Part shown: piece by piece, positions 24,793-33,181 of the stretch | Position numbering within the stretch: position 1 is the stretch's first letter | Layout of the letters: each line of letters opens with the position of its first letter | Assembly: GCF_017114825.1 (NCBI RefSeq) | Contig: NZ_JADEVO010000025.1 | Span: forward strand, 1-64,000 | Direction: 5' to 3' | From: Pseudomonas gregormendelii | GTDB taxonomy: Bacteria > Pseudomonadota > Gammaproteobacteria > Pseudomonadales > Pseudomonadaceae | DNA length: 64,000 nucleotides | Notes under the pieces: model-generated | Told to the model about the DNA's origin: nothing | What the model saw: only the letters and a program-made list of their open reading frames with translations | Database searches by the model: none | Translations under genes and position numbers: made by a program

Positions 24793-27284
24793 ACAAGATC
24801 AAGTATTACTTCCTGCGGTATCAACCCTACATTCTGGGGATCGCCTTCTTCCTCTCGATCTTCGTGGTCTGGGGCATCGGCCGGGCGTTGGACTTCAGCT
24901 CGCTGAACAGCTTGCTGACCGGCATTGGCGTGTTCCTGCTGCTGGCGTGCGGCTACGTGCTGCTGCTCTATCGCGGGGTGTCGCGGCATCACAACCTTGA
25001 AGGGCTGCTGCGCGATGACGCCGACCAGGCCGTGTTGAACGCCAGCCCGGGGGATCGCGAGGAAGTCAGCCTGCTGCGCGAACGCCTGCTGCAAAGCATC
25101 GAGCGCCTGCACAACAACAAGCCCCGGGGCAGCAACCCCAAAGACGCGTTGTACGCCCTGCCCTGGTACCTGGTGATCGGCCAGCCAGCGGCCGGCAAGA
25201 GCACCATGCTCTATCAGTCGGGCTTGAACTTCCCCTACGCCGAACGCGAAGGCGCCCGGGTCGCCGGCTTGGGTGGCACGCGCAATTGCGACTGGTTTTT
25301 CAGCTCCGAAGCCGTGCTGCTGGACACCGCCGGACGCTACATGAACAACCAGGAAGAAGCCGGCAAGTGGCGCGCTTTCCTGCAACTGCTGCGTCAGCAT
25401 CGCCAGCGCCGGCCGCTCAACGGCTTGATCGTCACCGTGAGCATCCACGACATCCTGCAAGCGTCCCTCGACGACCAGGAACGCATCGCCAAGCGCCTGC
25501 GCGAACGCATCCAGGAAACCCACGCGCTGCTGGAAGTGCGCCTGCCGGTGTACCTGGTGTTCACCAAGTGCGACCTTGTGCCGGGTTTTGCGCCCTTCTA
25601 CCGCCAGCTGGATGAAGCGGCCCGCGGCGAGGTGATGGGCAAGACCTTTGCCCACAAGGGCTATGAACAGGCGGACTGGGGTCGGCAATTTGGCGTGGCG
25701 ATGGACGAGCTGGTTGCCTACTGGCAGCAGGTGGCGAGCCGGCAACTGGTGACCCAGGACATTCAGATCACCCGCCAGGATTCAGCGGTGTACCGCTTCC
25801 CGCTGGAACTGGCGGCGCTGAAACCGCGCCTGCAATTGTTCGTCGATGCGCTGTTGCGCGCCAACCCTTACCAGAAGGCCGAACTGCTGCGCGGCTTCTA
25901 TTTCACCAGCGCCCTGGACGCCGACCAGCCGGAGCTGGGGGGCCACGCCCGCCAGGTCACCGAGCGCTTCTCCCTGGAGAACGACCAGGCGAGCGTCGGC
26001 GGTGACGCGCAACCGCGCCCGCTGTTTATCAATAGCCTGTTCCGCAAAGTGATCATTCCGGACCAGCATCTGGTGGCGCTGTATACCACCAACCATCGTG
26101 AACGCCGGCGCAAAGCGGCGTGGATCGGTTGCGCCGGTGTGCTGGCGATGCTGCTGTGCGGCCTGCTGGGCTGGTCTTACGTGAACAACCGCAACACCGT
26201 GCAGAGCATCTCGACGGAACTGGCCCAGGAGGCGTCCGCTGACGCGGCGGCGACAGGCCAATACACCGAGTGGCAAACCCTGGACCGCATGCGCTTCTGG
26301 ACCGCTCACTACTACGCCCGGCATCACCAGGACGGTGTGCCGCTGCGCATGCGCCTGGGGTTGTACCAGGGCTACAAAGTCGAGCCGCTGCTGCGCAGCG
26401 AGTATTTCAGCCGCCTGGAAAGCGTGATGCTCAAGCCAACAGCGGACAACCTGACCCGATCGCTGTACCTGCTGACCACCCTCAAGGTGTATCAACGCAA
26501 CACTCAGCAGCTGTTACCCGTGACCGGCGTCGACAGCGTAGAACCCAAGGCCCTGCCCAACGACAACCGCGCGCAGTCCATCGCCGCCTTCGGCAAGACC
26601 ACCCTGGACACCTACGTGATGCTCTCCCGGGCCCAGCGCGAGAAGGCTGACCCGGCGTTCCTCAAGGCGAAAATCCCGGACTACTGGTACCCGGCGATTG
26701 CCCGCCAGACCGGCCAGACTATCGGTGCCGCCAACGGTGATCCGGGGGCCAATCAGGACTACGAGTACGCCAGCCGGCAGATCAATTTCTACAGCGACCA
26801 GATCCACGAGCAGGACGTGCCGCGCATTCTCGACAACGCGTTCCTCACCTCCAGTTCGCGCAACTACATCAACAGCCTGCTGAGCCAGTCGCTGCGCTCG
26901 ATTGAGACCATCACCCTGGAGTCGGACACCCTGTTCGCCTTTGGCCGCGCGGACTTCCAGAGCCTGAAAACCGCAGGGCAAAGCCAGCTCAGCGCCATCG
27001 CCGGCAAGCTGCTCAACACCCCGGACATCGGCAAGATCATCATCGCCGGTCACGCCGACCAACTGGGCGACCTGCAGGGCAACTTGCAGGTGTCCAGGCA
27101 ACGCGCGCAGACCATCAAGACCTATCTGGTGGGCAAAGGTGTCCCCGGCGAGCTGGTCGAAGCCGTCGGCGAAGGCAGCACCAAGCCTCTGGTCAAGTGC
27201 GACATGACACAACCCCGGGCGCAGCTGATTCAGTGCCTGGAGCCTAACCGCCGGGTGGAAATCGAAGTGCGGGCGATCAACTGA
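24789..27284 (+). CDS. IcmF-like protein fused to a C-terminal OmpA peptidoglycan-binding domain
   Basis: An 831-residue protein. Two N-terminal helices (about 13-33, 37-60) are followed by an IcmF-type NTPase domain with Walker A GQPAAGKST near residue 131, VLLDTAGRYM and TKCDLVPGF, then a third helix at about 445-464. The periplasmic part is shorter than in TssM and ends in an OmpA-like domain (about 705-831): DTLFAFGRADF, GHADQLGD, the helix LQVSRQRAQTIKTYL and NRRVEIEVRA. It probably anchors the T6SS membrane complex to peptidoglycan, complementing a TssL that lacks this domain. Comparable OmpA/IcmF proteins sit in the same slot of P. putida K1-type clusters as I recall. It overlaps tagF (ATGA). 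Confidence 0.88.
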   Translation: MNKIKYYFLRYQPYILGIAFFLSIFVVWGIGRALDFSSLNSLLTGIGVFLLLACGYVLLLYRGVSRHHNLEGLLRDDADQAVLNASPGDREEVSLLRERLLQSIERLHNNKPRGSNPKDALYALPWYLVIGQPAAGKSTMLYQSGLNFPYAEREGARVAGLGGTRNCDWFFSSEAVLLDTAGRYMNNQEEAGKWRAFLQLLRQHRQRRPLNGLIVTVSIHDILQASLDDQERIAKRLRERIQETHALLEVRLPVYLVFTKCDLVPGFAPFYRQLDEAARGEVMGKTFAHKGYEQADWGRQFGVAMDELVAYWQQVASRQLVTQDIQITRQDSAVYRFPLELAALKPRLQLFVDALLRANPYQKAELLRGFYFTSALDADQPELGGHARQVTERFSLENDQASVGGDAQPRPLFINSLFRKVIIPDQHLVALYTTNHRERRRKAAWIGCAGVLAMLLCGLLGWSYVNNRNTVQSISTELAQEASADAAATGQYTEWQTLDRMRFWTAHYYARHHQDGVPLRMRLGLYQGYKVEPLLRSEYFSRLESVMLKPTADNLTRSLYLLTTLKVYQRNTQQLLPVTGVDSVEPKALPNDNRAQSIAAFGKTTLDTYVMLSRAQREKADPAFLKAKIPDYWYPAIARQTGQTIGAANGDPGANQDYEYASRQINFYSDQIHEQDVPRILDNAFLTSSSRNYINSLLSQSLRSIETITLESDTLFAFGRADFQSLKTAGQSQLSAIAGKLLNTPDIGKIIIAGHADQLGDLQGNLQVSRQRAQTIKTYLVGKGVPGELVEAVGEGSTKPLVKCDMTQPRAQLIQCLEPNRRVEIEVRAIN

Positions 27285-27314
27285 ACGCGCGCCACCAGAG
27301 CAAGAAAAATCGCT

Positions 27315-27344
27315 GCCCGGGTCGACTCGATACACGAGCCGGGC
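27315..27344 (+). other. Stem-loop in the leader between the OmpA/IcmF gene and hcp
   Basis: GCCCGG (27315-27320) pairs with CCGGGC (27339-27344), and CTCG (27326-27329) with CGAG (27335-27338) inside. There is no T-run after it, so this is a structured leader rather than a clear terminator. The 162-base gap before hcp is the largest within the operon up to that point and could hold a separate hcp promoter or an RNA-processing site. Confidence 0.4.
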
Positions 27345-27446
27345 AACGGTAAGACACCTCTCTTGAGCGTATTCAAAGAGGTTAAAACGAAGGGCTGTCG
27401 ACTGCTCGCAGCGGCACCTTTAAATGAAGGTAAGGAGAAATTAGAA

Positions 27447-27965
27447 ATGGCATTTGACGCATACATCCAGATCGAAGGCATTCCAGGCGAAGTACTGGAC
27501 GAAAAGCACAAAGATTGGATCGAAGTGCTGGGCTATGAGTTTGGCGCGACCCAGGCCACCTCCGCGACGGCAAGTTCTTCGGGCGGTGCTTCTTCGGAAC
27601 GCGTGGTGTTGAGCAACTTCACCATCCGCAAAGCTGCCGATAAAGCCACTGCCAAGCTGTTTGAAGCGTGCTGCAAAGGCACCCACATTGCCAAGATCCA
27701 GCTGAACGTGAACCGTGCCGGTGGCGACAAGGTGACCTATCTGACCTACAACCTCGAAGAAGTAGTCGTGGCCTCCGTCAATACCGTTGCCGGCGGTAGC
27801 AAGGGCGGCAAGGACGAAGCGGAAAGCGATCTGCCTGTCGAAGAAATCAGCTTCAACTTCGCGCGCATCAAGACCACTTACACCCAGCAGAGCCGTGCCG
27901 ATGGCCAGGGCGGCGGCAACGTCACCGGCGGTTGGGACCGCACCGCGAACAAGGTGTTCGCTTAA
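27447..27965 (+). CDS. hcp: Hcp / TssD tube protein
   Basis: A 172-residue Hcp family protein starting MAFDAYIQIEGIPGE, with the core KATAKLFEACCKGTHIAKIQ (about 70-89) and EISFNFARIKTTYTQQ near the C-terminus. Hcp hexamers stack into the inner tube expelled by the sheath and carry small effectors. An Ala/Ser/Gly-rich loop (about 34-48) follows the first strand. ATG 27447 has a strong TAAGGAG about 9 bases upstream, consistent with high expression; the frame extends to 27363 without a start signal. Confidence 0.97.
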   Translation: MAFDAYIQIEGIPGEVLDEKHKDWIEVLGYEFGATQATSATASSSGGASSERVVLSNFTIRKAADKATAKLFEACCKGTHIAKIQLNVNRAGGDKVTYLTYNLEEVVVASVNTVAGGSKGGKDEAESDLPVEEISFNFARIKTTYTQQSRADGQGGGNVTGGWDRTANKVFA

Positions 27966-27978
27966 GTCTGCAGCGTTA

Positions 27979-28000
27979 GCGGGCCGTGCGAGCGGCCCGC
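27979..28000 (+). other. Strong GC stem-loop after hcp
   Basis: GCGGGCCG (27979-27986) and CGGCCCGC (27993-28000) form a perfect 8-bp stem with a 6-base loop starting 13 bases after the hcp stop. There is no T-run; it is likely an mRNA 3'-end stabiliser or attenuator. Confidence 0.6.
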
Positions 28001-28010
28001 CTTAAGCACT

Positions 28011-28040
28011 GCGCCCGTGGTCCGGGCGCGGTGTTCTTTT
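28011..28040 (+). terminator. Hairpin with T-rich tail between hcp and tssA (attenuator-like)
   Basis: GCGCCCG (28011-28017), loop TGGTC, CGGGCGC (28023-28029), then GGTGTTCTTTT. It resembles a weak intrinsic terminator that would let some transcription continue to tssA while favouring hcp message. Confidence 0.55.
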
Positions 28041-28059
28041 ATCCTGATCAGAGTTGCCT

Positions 28060-29148
28060 ATGTCTGAATTTCTCAACGACCTTTCCCTGGCCGAACTGAC
28101 AGCGCCCATCAATGAGGGGAGCGGTGAAGACCTGAGCTTTTCCACCTTGTTTGACCAGGTGAAAGAAGCGCGTCGAGCAGACCCCGATTATCTCACCCAG
28201 GGTGATTGGCAAACCGACCTCAAATCTTCGGATTGGGACCTGACCATCACCTTGGCCGCACAGGGCCTGGCTCGCCAGAGCAAGGACCTGATGCTGGTCG
28301 CCTGGCTTAATGAAGGCCTGGCGCACAAATACCATTTTGTCGGTATCACCTTTGGCCTGACGCTGGCCGAGCGCATCCTGGATACGTTCTGGGCAGACCT
28401 GTTCCCATCGCTGGAAGACGGCCTCGATGAACGCGCCGCACGTCTGGCGTGGTTAAAAGCCTCGCTGGCGGACGTCGTCGGCGGTTTGCCGATCACCCAG
28501 GGCCAGCAGTTCGGCCTGCTGCGTTACGACGAATCCCGGCACATCGAAAACCTCGCGCTGCAAAATCCCCAGGCCATGCGTGCCGCGATTGACGAAGGCA
28601 AGATCAACGCCGAGGTGTTCCAGCGTTCGGTGGTACTGACCGACTCCGACCACCTGCGCCTCAAGGCCGGCGAAATCGCCGCCAGCCTGCGCGCTTGCCA
28701 GCAGCTGCAGAGCACCGCGGACCGCCTGTTTGGCGCGGATGCCCCGAGTTTCGCCGCGCTGACGGACGTACTGACCCGTGCCGGGCAACTGGCCGAGAAA
28801 CTGCTCAAGGACCGCGGCATCGAGCTGCACCCCGCCCCCGTTGCGCCCGTCCAGCCAAGCGTTGTCGACCAACCCGCAGGTGCCGCCATGACCCAGACCC
28901 AGCCAGATCCCTCATCCATCCCCCTGCGCACCACCCCCCTGACCCGCGACGAGGCCTTCACCCAACTGGCGGGCATCGCCCAGTTCTTCAAACAGACCGA
29001 ACCGCAAAGCCCGGTGCCGTACCTGATCGAACGCGCGATCAAATGGGGCAACATGCCGCTTGAGGGCTGGCTGAATGATGTGATCAAGGACAGCAACGTC
29101 GTGGACAGCATCCGTGATGTGCTGGGGACGAAGGAATCGAAAGGCTGA
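28060..29148 (+). CDS. tssA: TssA baseplate/tail assembly protein (ImpA_N domain)
   Basis: A 362-residue TssA family protein. The ImpA N-terminal domain covers about residues 1-190, with GEDLSFSTLFDQVKEARRAD, DWDLTITLAAQGLARQSKDL and RILDTFWADLFPSLEDGLDE. A Pro/Thr-rich linker (about 265-300) leads to a C-terminal helical domain (AFTQLAGIAQFFKQTEPQSP). TssA caps or primes sheath polymerisation. It ends the operon, as in K1-type clusters. Start ATG 28060; the TTG at 28054 is not needed. Confidence 0.93.
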   Translation: MSEFLNDLSLAELTAPINEGSGEDLSFSTLFDQVKEARRADPDYLTQGDWQTDLKSSDWDLTITLAAQGLARQSKDLMLVAWLNEGLAHKYHFVGITFGLTLAERILDTFWADLFPSLEDGLDERAARLAWLKASLADVVGGLPITQGQQFGLLRYDESRHIENLALQNPQAMRAAIDEGKINAEVFQRSVVLTDSDHLRLKAGEIAASLRACQQLQSTADRLFGADAPSFAALTDVLTRAGQLAEKLLKDRGIELHPAPVAPVQPSVVDQPAGAAMTQTQPDPSSIPLRTTPLTRDEAFTQLAGIAQFFKQTEPQSPVPYLIERAIKWGNMPLEGWLNDVIKDSNVVDSIRDVLGTKESKG

Positions 29149-29163
29149 CAGCCGCGATCAACT

Positions 29164-29258
29164 GTAGGAGCTGCGTAGGAGCTGCGTAGGAGCTGCGTAG
29201 GAGCTGCGTAGGAGCTGCGTAGGAGCTGCGTAGGAGCTGCGTAGGAGCTTGCTCCTAC
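29164..29258. repeat. 11-bp tandem array ending in a REP-like palindrome
   Basis: The unit GTAGGAGCTGC is repeated head-to-tail seven times without mismatch (29164-29240), then the eighth copy turns into the palindrome GTAGGAGCTTGCTCCTAC (29241-29258). GTAGGAGC is the outer end of the REP/REPIN repeats in this genome, and one extra 11-bp copy also precedes the REPIN at 40102. It sits just after tssA. Confidence 0.95.
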
Positions 29259-29360
29259 CATGAATGCTGAAGCATCCCCCCGCAAATTCCTGCACCACCG
29301 AAAAGAAAGGGAACTGGCGATAAGCCATTAGAGTCGTAATGGCTTCGCCTGGAGAATCGG

Positions 29361-29588
29361 ATGCGCCCCCTGCATTTTCAAATCACTTACCGCTTGAACG
29401 ACGCTCGACAGGTCTTTGTCCAGCCCGATTCACACATGACCGATGCCGATGCCTGGTATTACGCCTGCCTGCACGCGGGTGTCGGCTTGGCCTATGGCGA
29501 GGATCCGGCGCAACAGGGTCTGGCTGAACTGCGGGCGCAGGCGCAAAAATGCGGGTTGACCGACGTCAGGTGGGAGGCGCTGCCGTGA
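29361..29588 (+). CDS. Small conserved Pseudomonas protein (DUF6555-like)
   Basis: A 75-residue protein: FQITYRLNDARQVFVQPDSH at the N-terminus, ADAWYYACLHAGVG in the middle and a C-terminal LTDVRWEALP. The pattern (ITYRL, then AWxxAxxxAGVG, then a V.W end) fits the small DUF6555 family as I remember it. No known function. It is probably monocistronic, between the T6SS operon and a convergent ligase gene. Start ATG 29361 follows GGAGAATCGG. Confidence 0.65.
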   Translation: MRPLHFQITYRLNDARQVFVQPDSHMTDADAWYYACLHAGVGLAYGEDPAQQGLAELRAQAQKCGLTDVRWEALP

Positions 29589-29627
29589 CAGTGACAGCGG
29601 CGCGGATAAATCCCGGGCAAAAAAAAA

Positions 29628-29654
29628 TCCCAGGCAGCTGATGGACGCCTGGGA
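29628..29654 (-). terminator. Intrinsic terminator of the ligase operon
   Basis: On the minus strand TCCCAGGC (29654-29647) pairs with GCCTGGGA (29635-29628), followed by a run of nine T (complement of the A-tract at 29619-29627). It lies about 140 bases after the stop of the glutamine-synthetase-like gene. On the plus strand it could also slow transcription from the small upstream gene. Confidence 0.75.
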
Positions 29655-29794
29655 CTTAAAAATGCATAAACCGTGGTGGTGAACGCGGGGCGAATATTAC
29701 TTAATATTTCCCACTGTAACAAGATGTTTTAATTAACCATAAAGTTACTAAGGTTTCTAAGCCATTATATATCCACATGTTTTTTAAGGATGCG

Positions 29795-31144
29795 TTACAT
29801 GAACCAGCGATATTCCCGCGCGCTGATTTCGTTCATGAATGCCAAATGATCCTGCCGTTTGTTCTCGCAATACACATCGACAAACTCCGCCCCCAAGCCT
29901 TCGCGAACTGAGGCGTGGCCTTGCATGGCCTGCACGGCTTCGAGCATTTGCGTGGGGAAATCAATGCCGCTGGTGCGATCTTCGTTTAACGCAGGTATCG
30001 GTTCGCGGCCGGCTTCCAGACCTTGTTCCAGACCGATCAGAATCGCCGCCAGCACCAGGTACGGGTTGGCATCTGCGCCGGCCAGGCGATGTTCGACCCG
30101 CAGGTTCCTCGCATCCGAATCCGGCACCCGCAGGCAGGCGTCGCGGTCTTCATAGCCCCAGCTGGCGTGGGTGGCGGTGTTCACCGTGCCACTGAGGCGG
30201 CGCATGGCGTTGTGGTTCGGGGCGAAGATCGGCATGCAGTGCGGCAGCACTTCCAGGCACCCGGCGACGGCATGGCGCAAGGGTTGCTGGTTGTTGGCTG
30301 CCAGCAGGTTGTTGCCGGCCTCGTCGTAGAGGCTGACGTGCACGTGCATGCCGCTGCCGGGGTGCTGCACGTAGGGTTTGGCCATGAAGCTGGCGCGGTA
30401 GTTGTGCTTGAGGGCCACGCCCCGGGTGCTGCGACAGAACAGGGCCGCCCAGTCCGCGGCGCGCAATCCATCATCAAGGTGACCGAAGTTGATCTCGAAC
30501 TGACCGGGGCCCAACTCGGCCGTGATCACAGTGGTTTCGATACCCTGCTCCCGCGCAGTTTCGACCATGTCATCCAGCACCGTGGAGAAACGCGACAAGC
30601 GCTCGATGTGCATGTTCGGCTGGTCATCCGCATCATCGCTAAGCGGGTCCCGGGCGAACTGCGGCAGGCCGTCGCGCAGTTGACGATCAAACAGATAGAA
30701 CTCCAGTTCGAAGGCAACCACCGGAAAAATGCCTTTGCCCTTGAGCCGTTGCAGCACCTGCGCCAGGACCTCGCGAGGCTCGAATTCGATCGGCTTGGCG
30801 GTGCCATCGGAGGTAATCAGCATCTGCCCCAAAGGTTGCTTTTCCCAGTTCACCAGCTTCAGCGTACCGGGCACGAGGCGGCGGGTGGCATCCGGGTCGC
30901 CATCGTTGAAGCAGTAGTCACCGATCTTGAACAGGCCGCCCTGAGTGCCCAGCAGCACGCAGTTCTGCGGCAGTTTGAGAACGCTTCCGGCCGCGACCTT
31001 TTCGAGCATCTCGATCGGGTAGCGCTTGCCATAGAAGTGCCCGGGGATATCCAGGGCGATCAGGTCGACATAGCGAACGTCCGGAAAGCGCTGACGAAAC
31101 GCACGTACTTCAGCAACCAGATCAGAGCAGACAGCATCCATCAT
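29795..31144 (-). CDS. puuA: Glutamine-synthetase-family ligase, gamma-glutamylputrescine synthetase-like
   Basis: A 449-residue type I glutamine-synthetase fold: YVDLIALDIPGHFYGKRYP in the N-terminal beta-grasp, FPVVAFELEFYLFD (metal-binding Glu), ETTVITAELGPGQFEINFGH, the HVHVSLYD active-site block and RRLSGTVNTATHASWGYEDR. Members of this branch ligate glutamate to putrescine or related amines. It is third in an operon after an FAD oxidoreductase and an XRE-cupin regulator, the PuuB/PuuR/PuuA combination. ATG 31144 (AAGGA upstream) replaces the longer frame from 31282, which overlaps the regulator. Pseudomonads carry several paralogues, so the amine substrate is uncertain. Confidence 0.85.
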   Translation of the reverse strand: MMDAVCSDLVAEVRAFRQRFPDVRYVDLIALDIPGHFYGKRYPIEMLEKVAAGSVLKLPQNCVLLGTQGGLFKIGDYCFNDGDPDATRRLVPGTLKLVNWEKQPLGQMLITSDGTAKPIEFEPREVLAQVLQRLKGKGIFPVVAFELEFYLFDRQLRDGLPQFARDPLSDDADDQPNMHIERLSRFSTVLDDMVETAREQGIETTVITAELGPGQFEINFGHLDDGLRAADWAALFCRSTRGVALKHNYRASFMAKPYVQHPGSGMHVHVSLYDEAGNNLLAANNQQPLRHAVAGCLEVLPHCMPIFAPNHNAMRRLSGTVNTATHASWGYEDRDACLRVPDSDARNLRVEHRLAGADANPYLVLAAILIGLEQGLEAGREPIPALNEDRTSGIDFPTQMLEAVQAMQGHASVREGLGAEFVDVYCENKRQDHLAFMNEISAREYRWFM

Positions 31145-31163
31145 TGTGTTCCTTGTTGTTTTA

Positions 31164-31718
31164 TCAGGTGTAGACCCAGAGCACGCGGGTAAGCCGGTCA
31201 CCAAGATTGCCGTAGCGACAATGGGTGTGACTGGCCAGTTGAAAGCTGTCGCCGGTTCGCAGCGTGACGGGCTGGGCGTCATCGAGCCACAACGTCAGCT
31301 CGCCTTCGAGCACGTAGCCGCCCTGCTCCGAGCTGTCGTTCATATGCCGGTCGCCACTGCTTGCCCCTGGTTCCAGGCGGCTTTCGAGCATCGAGAACGA
31401 GGCGCGCATTTTTGGCGAGACCAGGATGTCGGTGATGCCATCGGCGTAGTACAGGGTGCGGCGCTCGTCCGGGCGGGTGACCCACGGCAGCGCCATGGGT
31501 TTGGGCAGGCTGTAGAAGTAGGTGGTGGGCACGCCGAGGGTTTCGCTGATGGCCGTCAGGTCTGCCACTGTCGGCCGGGACAACCCACGCTCGACCTGGG
31601 AGAGAAAACCCACCGAGCGGCCGATTTTGTCCGCCAGCTCCTTGAGCGTGTACTTTTTGTGTTTGCGCAAGTCCTGGATCAGGATCGCCAGCGCCGATAT
31701 TTCTTCTTGCATGTCCAT
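31164..31718 (-). CDS. XRE-family regulator with C-terminal cupin (PuuR-like)
   Basis: A 184-residue protein. Residues 20-75 are a helix-turn-helix (YTLKELADKIGRSVGFLSQV, ERGLSRPTVADLTAISETLG); about 110-180 are a cupin (SSEQGGYVLEGELTLWLDDA, TGDSFQLASHTHCRYGN). In this architecture the cupin senses a small molecule. It lies between the oxidoreductase and ligase genes with gaps of 25 and 19 bases and is the obvious candidate to bind the palindrome at 33041-33070. ATG 31718 has GGAG about 8 bases upstream; the longer frame runs into the oxidoreductase gene. Confidence 0.88.
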   Translation of the reverse strand: MDMQEEISALAILIQDLRKHKKYTLKELADKIGRSVGFLSQVERGLSRPTVADLTAISETLGVPTTYFYSLPKPMALPWVTRPDERRTLYYADGITDILVSPKMRASFSMLESRLEPGASSGDRHMNDSSEQGGYVLEGELTLWLDDAQPVTLRTGDSFQLASHTHCRYGNLGDRLTRVLWVYT

Positions 31719-31743
31719 CAGAAGGCTCCGGAAATTGTGCGGT

Positions 31744-33033
31744 TCACAGACTGTCGCGCAGTCGATACCAGGCCTTGCCCACGGCTTCGAGCGGCGCGGC
31801 CAGGTACTTGCCGCCGGGAAAACGCTCGTTGACCAGCCCTTGGTACAGCGCAAGGTCATCCGGCTGGCCGAGTATCGCGTCGGACACCGCGCGGGCCCCG
31901 GCCAGTGTCGGCAGCACGCCGTGGCCGGAGTAGCCCTGCAGCCAGTAAAGGTCACCCCGACGACCAATGTCGGGCGTGCGCTTGAGGGTCAGATCGATGT
32001 GCCCGCCCCAGGCGTATTCCAGGTCCACGCCTTTGAGTTGGGGAAACACCCGCTCCAGAAACGGCCGGGTCGCGGCGCCGATGTCCTTGGGCATGCCCCC
32101 CAGGTAAGTGCAGCCGCCGCCGAACAGCAGGCGGTGATCCGGCGTGCGCCGAAAGTAATCGAGCACGAATTGATTGTCGGTCACGCACACATTGCGCGGC
32201 AGCAGTGCAATCGCCTGCTGCTCTGCCAGCGGTGCGGTTGCGACCTGATAGGTGCCGACCGGCAGTACGCAACTCGACAGTTGCGGGTCCAGTTGATCCA
32301 GGTACGCATTGCACGCCAGCACCAGTACATCGGCGCGAATGCGCCCACGCTCGGTGGTGACCACATACCCGCCGCGTTCCTGGCGATAATCCAGCGCCTT
32401 GCTCTGTTCATGGATACGGCCGCCGGCTCGCTCGATGGCGGCGGCCAGGCCGAGTGCCAGTTTCAGCGGGTTGAGGTGCCCGCCTTCGGGGTCGAACAGC
32501 CCGGCCTGGTAACGGTCACTCGCCACCCAGTTCGGCAACTCCGCCCGGGGAATGAACTGCAAGGCGTCGTGGCCCCACTTGTGGCTGGCCTCGTGTTGCC
32601 ACTGCGTGAGCAGGCTGACCCGTCGCGGCATCACTGAGGTCCAGAGATGGCCGGGGCGGTAATCGCAGTCGAAATAATGCCGCCCGGGCAGGTCCCGCAG
32701 TTCCCTCGCCGCCCAGCGCATGCTGTCCCACAGACGCCGCGCGCGCTCGTACCCCAAAGCGGCCTCCAGCGGCGGCATGTCGCAAGACCAGCCAAGAATG
32801 GCCTGCCCGCCATTGCGCCCGGACGCCGCCCACGCCACCCGACTGGCTTCCAGCAACGTCACGCGTTTGCCGGCGAGCGCCAGGCGCAAGGCCGTGTGCA
32901 ACCCGCTGAACCCCGCCCCGATGATCAGCACCTCGGTGTCCTGCTCGCCCACCAGCGGGTCGCGCTCTACCAGCCGATCGGCGCAGGTGTGGGCGTAATA
33001 GCTGGGGACATGCTGGGGGGATTGGTGAAACAT
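31744..33033 (-). CDS. puuB: FAD-dependent amine oxidoreductase, gamma-glutamylputrescine oxidase-like
   Basis: A 429-residue DAO-type flavoprotein. The N-terminal dinucleotide site is VLIIGAGFSGLHTALRLALA (about 35-54), followed by WAASGRNGGQAILGWSCD, the SGRNGGQ flavin contact. C-terminal AWGGHIDLTLKRTPDIG and LYWLQGYSGHGVLPTLAGA are typical of PuuB-like oxidases. It would oxidise gamma-glutamylated amines, with PuuA making the substrate. It is first in a three-gene operon and is preceded by a 30-bp palindromic region. Confidence 0.88.
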   Translation of the reverse strand: MFHQSPQHVPSYYAHTCADRLVERDPLVGEQDTEVLIIGAGFSGLHTALRLALAGKRVTLLEASRVAWAASGRNGGQAILGWSCDMPPLEAALGYERARRLWDSMRWAARELRDLPGRHYFDCDYRPGHLWTSVMPRRVSLLTQWQHEASHKWGHDALQFIPRAELPNWVASDRYQAGLFDPEGGHLNPLKLALGLAAAIERAGGRIHEQSKALDYRQERGGYVVTTERGRIRADVLVLACNAYLDQLDPQLSSCVLPVGTYQVATAPLAEQQAIALLPRNVCVTDNQFVLDYFRRTPDHRLLFGGGCTYLGGMPKDIGAATRPFLERVFPQLKGVDLEYAWGGHIDLTLKRTPDIGRRGDLYWLQGYSGHGVLPTLAGARAVSDAILGQPDDLALYQGLVNERFPGGKYLAAPLEAVGKAWYRLRDSL

Positions 33034-33040
33034 GCGGGCC

Positions 33041-33070
33041 TCATGAAATTTTATTATTTAAATTTCATGA
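33041..33070. promoter_or_regulatory. Perfect 11-bp inverted repeat upstream of the Puu-like operon
   Basis: TCATGAAATTT (33041-33051) and AAATTTCATGA (33060-33070) are exact inverted copies separated by TATTATTT, starting 8 bases before the oxidase ATG. The core TTTCATGA runs on into a further half-like AAAATTT at 33070-33076. The AT-rich palindrome at the start of the operon is a good operator candidate for the XRE-cupin protein. Confidence 0.7.
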
Positions 33071-33181
33071 AAATTTACACAGATTATTTCACATAGGCAA
33101 GTGTTCATCCCTGGGGCCGACGTGCGCCTACGTCGTGCCGTGAGTCGTCATATGCCGTCGTGCGCCGTCATGCGCCGTCGT

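Noticed and set aside
29164..29258. CRISPR array
   Set aside because: Repeats of 11 bp follow each other without spacers and merge into a REP palindrome; no cas genes are nearby.
30023..31192. 389-codon plus-strand frame opposite the glutamine-synthetase-like gene
   Set aside because: Antisense to a well-supported enzyme with all motifs in place.
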